Below are positions 1 through 6,563 of a DNA stretch of 16,526 nucleotides, piece after piece (the first letter of the stretch is position 1; the number at the start of each line of letters is the position of its first letter). Where the stretch lies: the NCBI GenBank assembly GCA_016776705.1, contig JADHSW010000043.1, positions 1-16,526 of the forward strand, in the 5' to 3' direction. Source of the DNA: Rhodospirillales bacterium (lineage in GTDB: Bacteria; Pseudomonadota; Alphaproteobacteria; Rhodospirillales; JABHCV01). Both the position numbers and the translations under genes were made by a program. The notes beneath the pieces are model-generated. The model saw only the letters and a program-made list of their open reading frames with translations. It did not search any database and had not been told where the DNA came from.

Positions 1-1
1 C

Positions 2-532
2 ATTTTAATCGCGATGATCGTCATACCGATAACTGAAATTGCCGTTTTTATTGAGGCGGGCGACCTGATCGGTTTGTGGCCGACCATTGGTGTGGTCATA
101 CTGACCGCTGTTATTGGCAGCACCTTGTTACGGCATCAGGGCCTTTCAACCCTGGTTCGTGTGCAAGAAAGCATGAATGCCGGACGCCTGCCGGTGGCGG
201 AATTGTTTGACGGGTTGTGCCTTTTGATCGCAGGTGCGTTTTTATTAACGCCCGGTTTTGTTACGGATGGGGTCGGACTGTTGTTATTCATGCCGCCCTT
301 TCGCACTGTCCTGAAAGGACTTTTGGCAAGCAGGATTAAGGCGCGTGGTGAATTCAACATGCATATGAACGCAGGAACGGGTCAAGGCTCCCCCTCGGGT
401 GGCGGGTTTAGCAGCACCATTATCGATGGGGAATTTCACGAAGTTCAGCCAGACGGCAATAGCCGTGACCAAAACCCCGAAAATAAAGAGCCCGATCAAC
501 CCTTGCCCCCTCCGGGAAACCATAAGGAATAA
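2..532 (+). CDS. fxsA: FxsA family membrane protein, 5' end outside window
   Basis: FxsA-family inner-membrane protein. E. coli FxsA is known for suppressing phage T7 exclusion by the F plasmid; its normal role is unclear. The first ATG is at 14, but the frame stays open to base 2 (reading I-L-I-A before that Met). Family members normally begin with several more hydrophobic residues, so the true start is probably just outside the window. Visible family features are the hydrophobic N-terminus VIPITEIAVFIEAG, the GLWPT turn, a second helix ending TLLRHQGL, and the hairpin FDGLCLLIAGAFLLTPGFVTD followed by a PPFR motif. The last ~60 residues are hydrophilic, rich in Gly, Pro, Asn and Glu, and typically variable. 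In alphaproteobacteria fxsA commonly lies near secB, as here. Identity is firm; function is not. Confidence 0.88.
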   Translation: MLIAMIVIPITEIAVFIEAGDLIGLWPTIGVVILTAVIGSTLLRHQGLSTLVRVQESMNAGRLPVAELFDGLCLLIAGAFLLTPGFVTDGVGLLLFMPPFRTVLKGLLASRIKARGEFNMHMNAGTGQGSPSGGGFSSTIIDGEFHEVQPDGNSRDQNPENKEPDQPLPPPGNHKE

Positions 533-629
533 GGCCACTGGCTTTAAAGATTATTTAATGGGGCCCCGCTCATAGTACCTGTGGGCGAATGACAATAACG
601 CTGAATATGACACCCAATATCCCAAAGCC

Positions 630-1361
630 ATGACACCTGAATATTTTTCAATATTAGCCGTAATTGCCGTTCTGTCCGTTGTTCAGTCCCTTTTTGGTAT
701 GGGCGTTCTGGTCTTTGGCACCCCGACGCTTTTGTTAATGGGTTTTGATTTCATACCAACACTGGGCTACCTGCTTCCCGCCTCCTTCGCCATATCCCTT
801 TTACAGGTCCTGAGTGCAAGACACGACAGGGTTCCGGTTTCCCGCTATCTTTTTCTACTCTGTCTGCCCGCAATCGGTGTCGGACTTTGGCTTGCCGAGG
901 CCAGCCCGCTTGCCACATGGAGCCGCACCCTTATCGGCGGCACTTTGCTGTTTTCCGCCCTGGTGCGCTTTTGGGCCCCATCGAGAAATTTGCTAATCAC
1001 CTTTTTGGAGAAACAATCACCCGCTTACCACTTTGTCATGGGACTGGTTCATGGCCTGACTAATCTTGGCGGCGCCCTTTTGGCCATATTGGCCAGTGGC
1101 ACACATAGTGAAAAAGGGGCGATCCGAAGCTCCGTTGCCCAGTATTACCTGGCCTTCAGCACCATACAGATGATGTTTTTGGCCTTTTTCATGGGTCATT
1201 CTGATCTCTTTATTTCCAATCTGTTGACAGCGGTTGTTTCGGCAAGCGTATACCTGTTGATTGGAAATCGTATTTTTTCCTACACCAGTAGTCCGGTCTA
1301 CAATGTGGCCTTAAGTGTGTTTATTGCCCTTTACGGTGTCGTCGTTCTCATCGATTTCTGA
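630..1361 (+). CDS. TauE/SafE family permease (sulfite exporter-like)
   Basis: Predicted polytopic inner-membrane protein of 243 aa with about eight hydrophobic segments. The N-terminal segment has the family pattern VQSLFGMGVLVFGTPTLLL, and a second half-repeat begins near residue 135 (GLVHGLTNLGGALLAILAS), matching the internal duplication of the TauE/SafE (DUF81) fold. Family members export sulfite, sulfoacetate or other small organic anions; the substrate here cannot be read from sequence. The ATG at 630 follows a poor Shine-Dalgarno (only CCCAAAG), so expression may be weak. It lies 97 bp after fxsA and 97 bp before secB, in the same direction. No sulfur-metabolism gene is nearby, so a sulfite role is only a family default. 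Confidence 0.8.
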   Translation: MTPEYFSILAVIAVLSVVQSLFGMGVLVFGTPTLLLMGFDFIPTLGYLLPASFAISLLQVLSARHDRVPVSRYLFLLCLPAIGVGLWLAEASPLATWSRTLIGGTLLFSALVRFWAPSRNLLITFLEKQSPAYHFVMGLVHGLTNLGGALLAILASGTHSEKGAIRSSVAQYYLAFSTIQMMFLAFFMGHSDLFISNLLTAVVSASVYLLIGNRIFSYTSSPVYNVALSVFIALYGVVVLIDF

Positions 1362-1458
1362 ATCCCCGGTCATCATCTGACGGTTGTTTTCCCTTGAAAT
1401 AGCGTGTAATCCACTGTTCGGCAAATTATCCAGACTTGGCGCAACGGGAGAACCTTTT

Positions 1459-1950
1459 ATGAGCGATGATACACAAGAGCCAGTAGCAGAAGAGGGTGCG
1501 GCAAAACTGCCCCCGATCCAGATTAATGCCCAGTACATCAAGGATCTGTCCTTCGAGGCTCCCGCAACGCCCGGTATTTTTTCCAAGATGCAGTCCGAAG
1601 CGCCTGACGTTACCATCAACGTCGACGTAAATGCCCATCCGGTTCAGGAAAGAATCTTTGAAATCCAGCTCCATATTCGCGCTACCTGCGCAGTTGGGGA
1701 AGAAACCGCCTTTATATCTGAGCTGGTTTACGGCGGCCTGTTCACAATCAACGTGCCCGATGAACATTTGCAACCCATGCTGCTGATCGAGTGCCCGCGG
1801 CTGTTGTTCCCCTTCGCCCGCAACATTATTGCGGACACCACCCGTGATGGCGGTTTTCCGCCGCTAATGATGGCACCGGTAGATTTTGTCGCCATGTTCC
1901 AGAATCAGGCAAATGCGGCGGCAGCAGCCAAAAAAGAAGCTGACGCCTAG
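1459..1950 (+). CDS. secB: Protein-export chaperone SecB
   Basis: Cytosolic tetrameric chaperone that holds precursor proteins unfolded and delivers them to SecA for Sec export. The 163-aa product has the full SecB domain: PPIQINAQYIKDLSFEAP near residues 18-35, the strand region VDVNAHPVQERIFEIQL, the conserved YGGLFTI near 91-97, and LIECPRLLFPFARNIIAD near 109-126, followed by GGFPPLMMAPVDF. The C-terminus is Ala/Lys-rich. The frame is open back to a TTG at 1384, but ATG 1459 is preferred: it has GGGAG at 1446-1450 with good spacing and the MSDDTQEP-type acidic N-terminus usual for alphaproteobacterial SecB. It converges with dnaQ, leaving 6 bp between stop codons. Confidence 0.97.
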   Translation: MSDDTQEPVAEEGAAKLPPIQINAQYIKDLSFEAPATPGIFSKMQSEAPDVTINVDVNAHPVQERIFEIQLHIRATCAVGEETAFISELVYGGLFTINVPDEHLQPMLLIECPRLLFPFARNIIADTTRDGGFPPLMMAPVDFVAMFQNQANAAAAAKKEADA

Positions 1951-1970
1951 ACCCGCCTAGTCAGCCTTTT
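1939..1970. terminator. Bidirectional terminator between convergent secB and dnaQ
   Basis: Hairpin formed by GCTGA (1939-1943) with TCAGC (1961-1965) and CTAG (1947-1950) with CTAG (1957-1960), loop ACCCGC, and a 3-base bulge on the left arm. Rightward it is followed by TTTT (1967-1970). Leftward the bottom strand continues TTCTTTTTT (rc of 1930-1938). Both stop codons are within the stem. The bulge makes the stem imperfect, so this is plausible rather than certain. Confidence 0.5.
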
Positions 1971-2670
1971 GCGCCGTTTGGGCCGTTGCGCGCCAAATCG
2001 GATTTTTCAGACGATCAATAAAGGCCTCGTGAGCAGCCAGTTCTTCATCACTGGGGGCATGGGCCCTTGCTTCGCGGCTGTCTTGCGGAGACGGAATCTC
2101 TTCGAGGCTGGTCTGGGCATCTCCTGGCCTGGCATTTTCCGCCAACTCAAGATCCGGCTGCCGACCGCCAATCAATTCAAGATACACTTCCGCCAACAAT
2201 TCTGAGTCCAGCAAGGCCCCGTGCAATTCACGGTTGGAATTTTCAATTTGAAAGCGGCGACACAGGGCGTCCAGGCTTGCCTGGGCGCCGGGAAATTTTT
2301 TGCGCGCCATTTTAACAGTATCAACCGAGCGCGCCATTGGCACAGATGGACGATCCATACGGGCTAACTCTGCGTTAATAAATCCCATATCAAATTGCGC
2401 GTTATGGATAATCAGGGTTGCATCACCAATAAATCCCAGGAACCCGTCTGCTATTTCTGAAAATTTTGGCTGTTGGGAAAGGAACTCCTCTGACAAGCCA
2501 TGGACGGCAAAGGCTTCTGACGGCATGTCGCGTTCCGGGTTAATGTACTGGTGATAGGTCTCGCCGGTAGCCAGATGGTTGACCAGCTCAACACATCCGA
2601 TTTCAACGATCCTGTCGCCCCCGAGGGGATTTAGGCCTGTCGTTTCCGTATCAAGAACAATTTCACGCAT
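1957..2670 (-). CDS. dnaQ: DNA polymerase III epsilon subunit (3'-5' proofreading exonuclease)
   Basis: DEDDh-family 3'-5' exonuclease, the proofreading subunit of the replicative polymerase, 237 aa. The Exo I motif DTETTGL has acidic residues D7 and E9. Exo II is HNAQFDMGF with D94. Exo III is HGALLDSELL with the catalytic-type H150 and D155. The last ~60 residues are charged and Pro/Ala-rich, consistent with the flexible tail that binds the alpha subunit. It starts 5 bp after the coaE stop, making it the last gene of ppsR-aroE-coaE-dnaQ. Its Shine-Dalgarno is weak, so translational coupling to coaE is likely. The coaE-dnaQ pair next to the origin is standard in alphaproteobacteria. Confidence 0.95.
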   Translation of the reverse strand: MREIVLDTETTGLNPLGGDRIVEIGCVELVNHLATGETYHQYINPERDMPSEAFAVHGLSEEFLSQQPKFSEIADGFLGFIGDATLIIHNAQFDMGFINAELARMDRPSVPMARSVDTVKMARKKFPGAQASLDALCRRFQIENSNRELHGALLDSELLAEVYLELIGGRQPDLELAENARPGDAQTSLEEIPSPQDSREARAHAPSDEELAAHEAFIDRLKNPIWRATAQTAQKAD

Positions 2671-2675
2671 GGGAA

Positions 2676-3311
2676 TTACCGGCTTTGCCTATTTTTGTGA
2701 ATGGGTGGCCAGTGGCTGGGTCTCCAGGATTTCGCTACTCTGACAATGTTGGCGATCTCGCGCAAGCTGTGTAAACGCCCAAGTCCGGTCTGGACAACAA
2801 AATCCGCCATCTGGCGCTTTTCCCGATCCGCCATCTGATGATTGAGGATCGAAAGGAAGCGCGCTTCGGTCATGCCCGGGCGTCCCAAAACACGCATTTT
2901 CTGAATTGAAGCGGGGGCGCTGACGACCACGACGCCATCGCACTGTTTGTCGCCTCCTGTCTCCAGCAACAAGGGAATATCCAGCACCACCAGTTTTTCG
3001 CCGCGCCGTGCGGCCTGAGCAAGAAAGGCATCCTTTTGTTTGCGCACCAGCGGATGCAGGATTTTTTCCAGTTGTTTCAGTTTCAAATCATCACTGAAGA
3101 CAATGGCCCCCAAGGCCTGTCGGTCAATACCGCCGTTTTTTTCAACCGCTGGAAATTCAGCAAGAACCGCCCTGACAGCACCACCGCCAACAGCCAACAG
3201 TTTATGAATACTGGCGTCAGCATCGTGAACAGGAACACCAAACGAGCGAAAGGCTTTCGCCGCCGTTGTTTTTCCCATTCCGATGGAGCCGGTCAGCCCC
3301 AGTATGATCAT
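2676..3311 (-). CDS. coaE: Dephospho-CoA kinase
   Basis: Catalyses the last step of coenzyme A synthesis, ATP-dependent phosphorylation of the 3'-OH of dephospho-CoA. The 211-aa product begins MIILGLTGSIGMGKTT, with the P-loop GSIGMGKTT at residues 8-16. The CoaE-type DADASIHKL follows near residue 30. LVVLDIPLLLETGG and a VVVVSAP strand lie in the middle, and the lid region has RILGRPGM-like and R-LSILNHQM motifs (here VLGRPGMTEARFLSILNHQM). Length fits the family (about 200-210). It starts 3 bp after the aroE stop and ends 5 bp before dnaQ, so all three are co-transcribed. Confidence 0.95.
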   Translation of the reverse strand: MIILGLTGSIGMGKTTAAKAFRSFGVPVHDADASIHKLLAVGGGAVRAVLAEFPAVEKNGGIDRQALGAIVFSDDLKLKQLEKILHPLVRKQKDAFLAQAARRGEKLVVLDIPLLLETGGDKQCDGVVVVSAPASIQKMRVLGRPGMTEARFLSILNHQMADREKRQMADFVVQTGLGRLHSLREIANIVRVAKSWRPSHWPPIHKNRQSR

Positions 3312-3314
3312 CGT

Positions 3315-4157
3315 CTAGCCCCCGATTCCCGCAAGAACGTAATTTCGCAGATCGTCCGTCACTTCCGGCTCAACCCCGAACCAGGCGGCAAAACCTGGCC
3401 TCGCCTGATGTAAGAGCATACCAATACCGTCCACCGCCCCATTGCCCCGCGCCCGGGCTGATTTCAGAAGAGCGGTTTCAAGTGGTGCATAAACGATGTC
3501 CGTAACCAGCGCTTCTGCCGCCAACCCGTCCAGGGAAATATCCAGCGGGGGCTTGCCGTTCATGCCCAGAGTGGTGGTATTCACAAGCAGGGAGGCATCT
3601 TCAAGAATATCATTGCGATCCTGCCAGTCCAGAACCTGAATGGGGCCGCCTATGTCGAGCGCCAGTTCTTCGGCGCGCGCGCGGGTGCGGTTTATCAATT
3701 TTATGGATGGCGCGCCTTTATCGATTAGCGCAACAACGATAGCCCGCGCCGCACCTCCAGCACCAAGCACAACGGCAGGACCTTTTGTGGCATTGAATTC
3801 AGAATTACCCTGTTTCAGGTTTTCAATAAAACCGAAACCGTCAGTATTTGAGCCCGCAAGCTGGCCCTTGTTATTAACGATTATAGTATTTACCGCACCG
3901 ATCCGACGGGCCTGGCTGCTGATGGAATGAAGATGTTGCATAACCGATTCTTTATGGGGAATGGTAACGTTAAGTCCGGAATATCCATTTATTGGCAATT
4001 TTTCCAAAAATAGTTGAAGGCTATCTTCATCGACGCCAATGGCTTCATAAGAGCCCTTTATATTAAATCTGTTTAACCAGTACCCATGCAAACGGGGCGA
4101 CAGGGAGTGGTCAATCGGCCAGCCGATAACACCGGCCTTAATAATCTGATCTTTCAT
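3315..4157 (-). CDS. aroE: Shikimate dehydrogenase (NADP+)
   Basis: Reduces 3-dehydroshikimate to shikimate with NADPH in aromatic amino-acid synthesis. From ATG 4157 the product is 280 aa, the usual AroE length. The substrate-binding motif is GWPIDHSLSP (residues 12-21), the catalytic lysine is K69 in NVTIPHKES, and the paired aspartate is D106 in GSNTDGFGF. The NADP-binding loop is LGAGGAARAI (131-140), followed by INRTRARAEEL with the Arg residues that select NADP's phosphate. The frame extends upstream to 4271 but would overlap ppsR by 83 bp. The chosen start has AGGGGAG about 10 nt upstream and begins right at the conserved AGVIGWPI. It lies 31 bp downstream of ppsR. Confidence 0.95.
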   Translation of the reverse strand: MKDQIIKAGVIGWPIDHSLSPRLHGYWLNRFNIKGSYEAIGVDEDSLQLFLEKLPINGYSGLNVTIPHKESVMQHLHSISSQARRIGAVNTIIVNNKGQLAGSNTDGFGFIENLKQGNSEFNATKGPAVVLGAGGAARAIVVALIDKGAPSIKLINRTRARAEELALDIGGPIQVLDWQDRNDILEDASLLVNTTTLGMNGKPPLDISLDGLAAEALVTDIVYAPLETALLKSARARGNGAVDGIGMLLHQARPGFAAWFGVEPEVTDDLRNYVLAGIGG

Positions 4158-4188
4158 TGAACCGCGTCTCCCCTGATCTTTAGCTTTG

Positions 4189-5013
4189 TCAGGAATGCTG
4201 CTCGAGGCGACGATTGTAAAGCTGAAGAATGTTTGCCGCCACTTCTTCAACTGATTTTCGCGTAACATCAATCATTGGCCAGTTCTGGCTTGCAAACAGC
4301 CGCCTGGCTTCTTTTACCTCGCTGGTAACGGTTTCCAGATCGATATAATCCGTCGCTTCATCCTGTCCCAGGGATTTCAAACGATTGCGCCTGATTTGCA
4401 CCAGCTGACGTGGATCATTTGTCAGCCCGACAATCAGCGGCTTATTGGCCTTCATCAACTCGGGCGGTAACTGGCAACCCGGTACGATAGGCACATTTGC
4501 GGCTTTTAATCCGCGGTTGGCGAGATAAATGCACGTTGGTGTTTTCGACGTTCTGGACACCCCGACAATAATAACATCGGCAGTATTTAAAGAGCGTGTT
4601 GACTGTCCGTCATCGTGGCTTAGAACAAAGTGCAATGCTTCGATCTTGGAAAAATATTCAGCGTCCATAACATGCTGACGCCCGGGCGCTGCCTGAATTT
4701 CTGCCTTCAAATAAGATCCCATGGCATTTACGACCGGATCCAGGATCGGAATACAGGGAACTTTCAGTTCCCGACAGCTGTTTTCCAGCAAGCTGCGCAT
4801 TTCACTATCGACCAGAGTATAAAGAACAAAACCGGGGTTTTCCTTTACCCCGTCGATAATTTCTCTGATCTGGGACTCATTTCGCACCATGTTCCAGACA
4901 TGCTCTGTATGATCAATATTTTCAAACTGTACCAAAGATGCACGAGCGACCAGATTTACGGTCTCGCCGGTAGCATCTGAAACCAGATGCAAATGAAAAT
5001 GCTTGCTTACCAT
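4189..5013 (-). CDS. ppsR: PEP synthase / pyruvate phosphate dikinase regulatory protein (DUF299)
   Basis: Bifunctional ADP-dependent kinase and Pi-dependent pyrophosphorylase. It inactivates and reactivates either PEP synthase or pyruvate, phosphate dikinase by threonine phosphorylation, controlling pyruvate-PEP interconversion. Family features are the N-terminal FHLHLVSDATGET (residues 6-18), the central SHDDGQSTR and the P-loop GVSRTSKTPT (151-160), followed by CIYLANRGLKAANVP. The frame starts with GTG at 5052, but ATG 5013 is preferred. It has AAAGAGCGAG just upstream, gives 274 aa (E. coli PpsR is 277) and places the conserved HLHLVSD near the N-terminus. Which target enzyme applies cannot be told; alphaproteobacteria mostly use the dikinase. 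This is the first gene left of the putative origin, as in Caulobacter. Confidence 0.92.
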   Translation of the reverse strand: MVSKHFHLHLVSDATGETVNLVARASLVQFENIDHTEHVWNMVRNESQIREIIDGVKENPGFVLYTLVDSEMRSLLENSCRELKVPCIPILDPVVNAMGSYLKAEIQAAPGRQHVMDAEYFSKIEALHFVLSHDDGQSTRSLNTADVIIVGVSRTSKTPTCIYLANRGLKAANVPIVPGCQLPPELMKANKPLIVGLTNDPRQLVQIRRNRLKSLGQDEATDYIDLETVTSEVKEARRLFASQNWPMIDVTRKSVEEVAANILQLYNRRLEQHS

Positions 5014-5342
5014 ATCTCGCTCTTTAGGGCGGTTTTCATCATCAAATTCCACATATTATGCATGGGGGCAAACTGGGGATAACTGGACCCATTGGTAAAA
5101 TCGCCATTTCACTCCCCGAACCCCTGTTTTCAGTTCACCCGTTCATCCCGACTTTTTAATTTTTTCCCTGCTTGAGGGAATACACTGGAAAGGGCATGAA
5201 ACCAAATTTGTTTTCCCCATCACCCTCGTTTTTCAAAAACCCATTTATACATGTTCATGAAACGTAATCTTCATTCACCTATCAATCAGGATATAAGATT
5301 TGTGGGTCGTTTCATTTTCGCATCAGGAAGTTTACCTGTATT

Positions 5343-5418
5343 TTTTCCACAGCTTTATCACAAGATTCAATCGACCCCGCCAAGATGGGGAAAACCTGTT
5401 GAAAAACAATAATCCCCA
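5343..5418. repeat. Cluster of three DnaA-box-like 9-mers
   Basis: TTTTCCACA (5343-5351, top strand), TTTTCCCCA on the bottom strand (5386-5394) and TAATCCCCA (5410-5418, top strand) lie within 76 bp, directly next to the A/T-only stretch. The first differs from the consensus TTATCCACA at one base; the other two differ at two. DnaA binding is inferred from position and resemblance. Confidence 0.5.
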
Positions 5419-5426
5419 GCTTTAAG
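5399..5426 (+). promoter_or_regulatory. Candidate hemE promoter
   Basis: TTGAAA (5399-5404, five of six to the sigma70 -35 box), a 16-bp spacer, then TTTAAG (5421-5426, four of six to the -10 box). The spacer contains the DnaA-box-like TAATCCCCA, so DnaA could compete with RNA polymerase. The A/T-only region downstream could also supply a -10 element. Assignment is by eye only. Confidence 0.25.
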
Positions 5427-5447
5427 CCTACTACTGCTATCACTATC

Positions 5448-5472
5448 TTTTTTATATAAAATATATATTTAA
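5448..5472. other. A/T-only stretch, candidate DNA unwinding element
   Basis: Twenty-five consecutive A or T bases with alternating TATATA runs, in a region where long A/T-only runs are otherwise rare. It lies on the hemE side of the DnaA-box-like cluster, the arrangement expected of an origin unwinding element. It ends 39 bp before the hemE start and could also act as a promoter element. Confidence 0.5.
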
Positions 5473-5511
5473 GGTATGTGAAAAAGACGATCTCGGATAC
5501 GTTCTGCGACC

Positions 5512-6552
5512 ATGGATACGAAACAAAAACTTTTTCTTCGGGCGTTGAATGGCGAAAGCCTGTCGCGCCCTCCCTTCTGGCTTATGCGTCAGGCTGGCCG
5601 CTACCTGCCCGAATACCGTAAAATCCGATCCCAATCGAAGAATTTTCTTGAATTCTGTTACACCCCGGATCTGGCAGTTGAAGTAACATTGCAGCCTCTC
5701 AGGCGGTATGGCTTCGATGCGGCTATTTTGTTTAGTGATATTCTGGTCATCCCAGATGCCTTAGGGCAAAAGGTGGAGTTCCGCGAAGGGGAAGGTCCGG
5801 TTCTTGAACCGGTACGTTCGGTTGCCGATCTTGCGGTTTTAACTGTTGATCATGTGCATGATCATCTGGCGCCGGTTTATGAAACCGTCGGAAGACTGGC
5901 AAAGGAAATTCCTGAAGAAACTGCCCTGATCGGTTTTGCCGGCGCGCCATGGACGGTCGCCACTTACATGGTGGAAGGTAAAGGTTCCAAAGATTATCCC
6001 ATAGCCAGGACCTGGGCCTACCGTGATCCCGAAGGATTTGGTCAATTGATCAGGATTTTGGTCGAGGCCACATCTGCTTATTTGATCCGCCAGATTGAGA
6101 ATGGCGCGGAAATTGTGCAGTTGTTCGATACCTGGGCCGGTGTTTTAAGCGAGAGCCAATTTCAGCGTTGGGTTATTGAGCCAACAGCGGAAATCGTCAG
6201 AAGAATTAAACAGGTCTACCCGGAAGTCCCCGTCATGGGTTTTCCCCGAGGTGCGGGAATTCTTTATAAGGACTTTATTGAGAAAACCTGCGTCAATGGT
6301 GTTAGCCTTGATAACGGCATGCCGGTTAAATGGGCCGCTGAAAATCTGCAACCCTTGTGTACTGTTCAGGGAAATCTCGATAATATGGCCCTGATTGCCG
6401 GGGGCGAGTTGATGGAAAAAGAAATTCGGGCAATCCTCGAAGGCTTTTCCGACGGTTCGCATATTTTCAATCTGGGCCACGGTATTCTGCCTGAAACACC
6501 ACCTGAAAATGTTCAGCGACTGAGTGAAATTATCAAGGGCTGGGGAAGCTAA
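5512..6552 (+). CDS. hemE: Uroporphyrinogen decarboxylase
   Basis: Cytosolic enzyme that removes four acetate carboxyls from uroporphyrinogen III to give coproporphyrinogen III in heme synthesis. The 346-aa product has signature 1, PFWLMRQAGRYLPEYR, at residues 21-36, containing the substrate-binding Arg residues. The catalytic-type aspartate is D76 in LFSDILVIPDALG, and signature 2 is GFAGAPWTVATYMVEG. The LFDTWAG segment is mid-protein, and the conserved His lies in the C-terminal FNLGHGILPETP. Length is typical. No clear Shine-Dalgarno precedes ATG 5512, but the N-terminus aligns with the family and no better start exists. First gene of a hemE-hemH-hemJ operon directed away from the putative origin. 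Confidence 0.97.
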   Translation: MDTKQKLFLRALNGESLSRPPFWLMRQAGRYLPEYRKIRSQSKNFLEFCYTPDLAVEVTLQPLRRYGFDAAILFSDILVIPDALGQKVEFREGEGPVLEPVRSVADLAVLTVDHVHDHLAPVYETVGRLAKEIPEETALIGFAGAPWTVATYMVEGKGSKDYPIARTWAYRDPEGFGQLIRILVEATSAYLIRQIENGAEIVQLFDTWAGVLSESQFQRWVIEPTAEIVRRIKQVYPEVPVMGFPRGAGILYKDFIEKTCVNGVSLDNGMPVKWAAENLQPLCTVQGNLDNMALIAGGELMEKEIRAILEGFSDGSHIFNLGHGILPETPPENVQRLSEIIKGWGS

Positions 6553-6563
6553 AGGCGCTTTTG

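Larger units (their letters stand above)
5014..5511. other. Putative chromosomal replication origin (oriC), gene-free
   Basis: A 498-bp gap between divergent ppsR and hemE with no convincing coding frame. In Caulobacter the chromosomal origin lies in exactly this interval, between hemE and the DUF299-type gene that starts the numbering; Rickettsia also has its origin beside hemE. DnaA-box-like 9-mers seen here: TGGGGATAA at 5074-5082 (rc TTATCCCCA), TTTTCCCCA at 5211-5219, TTTTCCACA at 5343-5351 (one mismatch to TTATCCACA), TGGGGAAAA at 5386-5394 (rc TTTTCCCCA) and TAATCCCCA at 5410-5418. An A/T-only stretch follows at 5448-5472. One GANTC methylation site is at 5364-5368. Only three TTAA tetramers occur (near 5156, 5422 and 5469), none spaced as a CtrA site. 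ATGAAAC occurs at 5196-5202 and 5257-5263 and inverted at 5309-5315, of unknown meaning. Confidence 0.72.

Noticed and set aside
560..567. GGGGCCCC palindrome between fxsA and the permease gene
   Set aside because: It is only 8 bp with no loop or T-run, so it is not a terminator, and no known site fits.
1426..1434. TTATCCAGA, one mismatch from a DnaA box, upstream of secB
   Set aside because: It is a single isolated match without a cluster or A/T-rich element, as expected by chance over 16 kb.
5014..5511. CtrA-type sites (TTAA, 7 bp, TTAA) in the putative origin
   Set aside because: I found only three TTAA tetramers in the gap, and none are separated by 7 bp.
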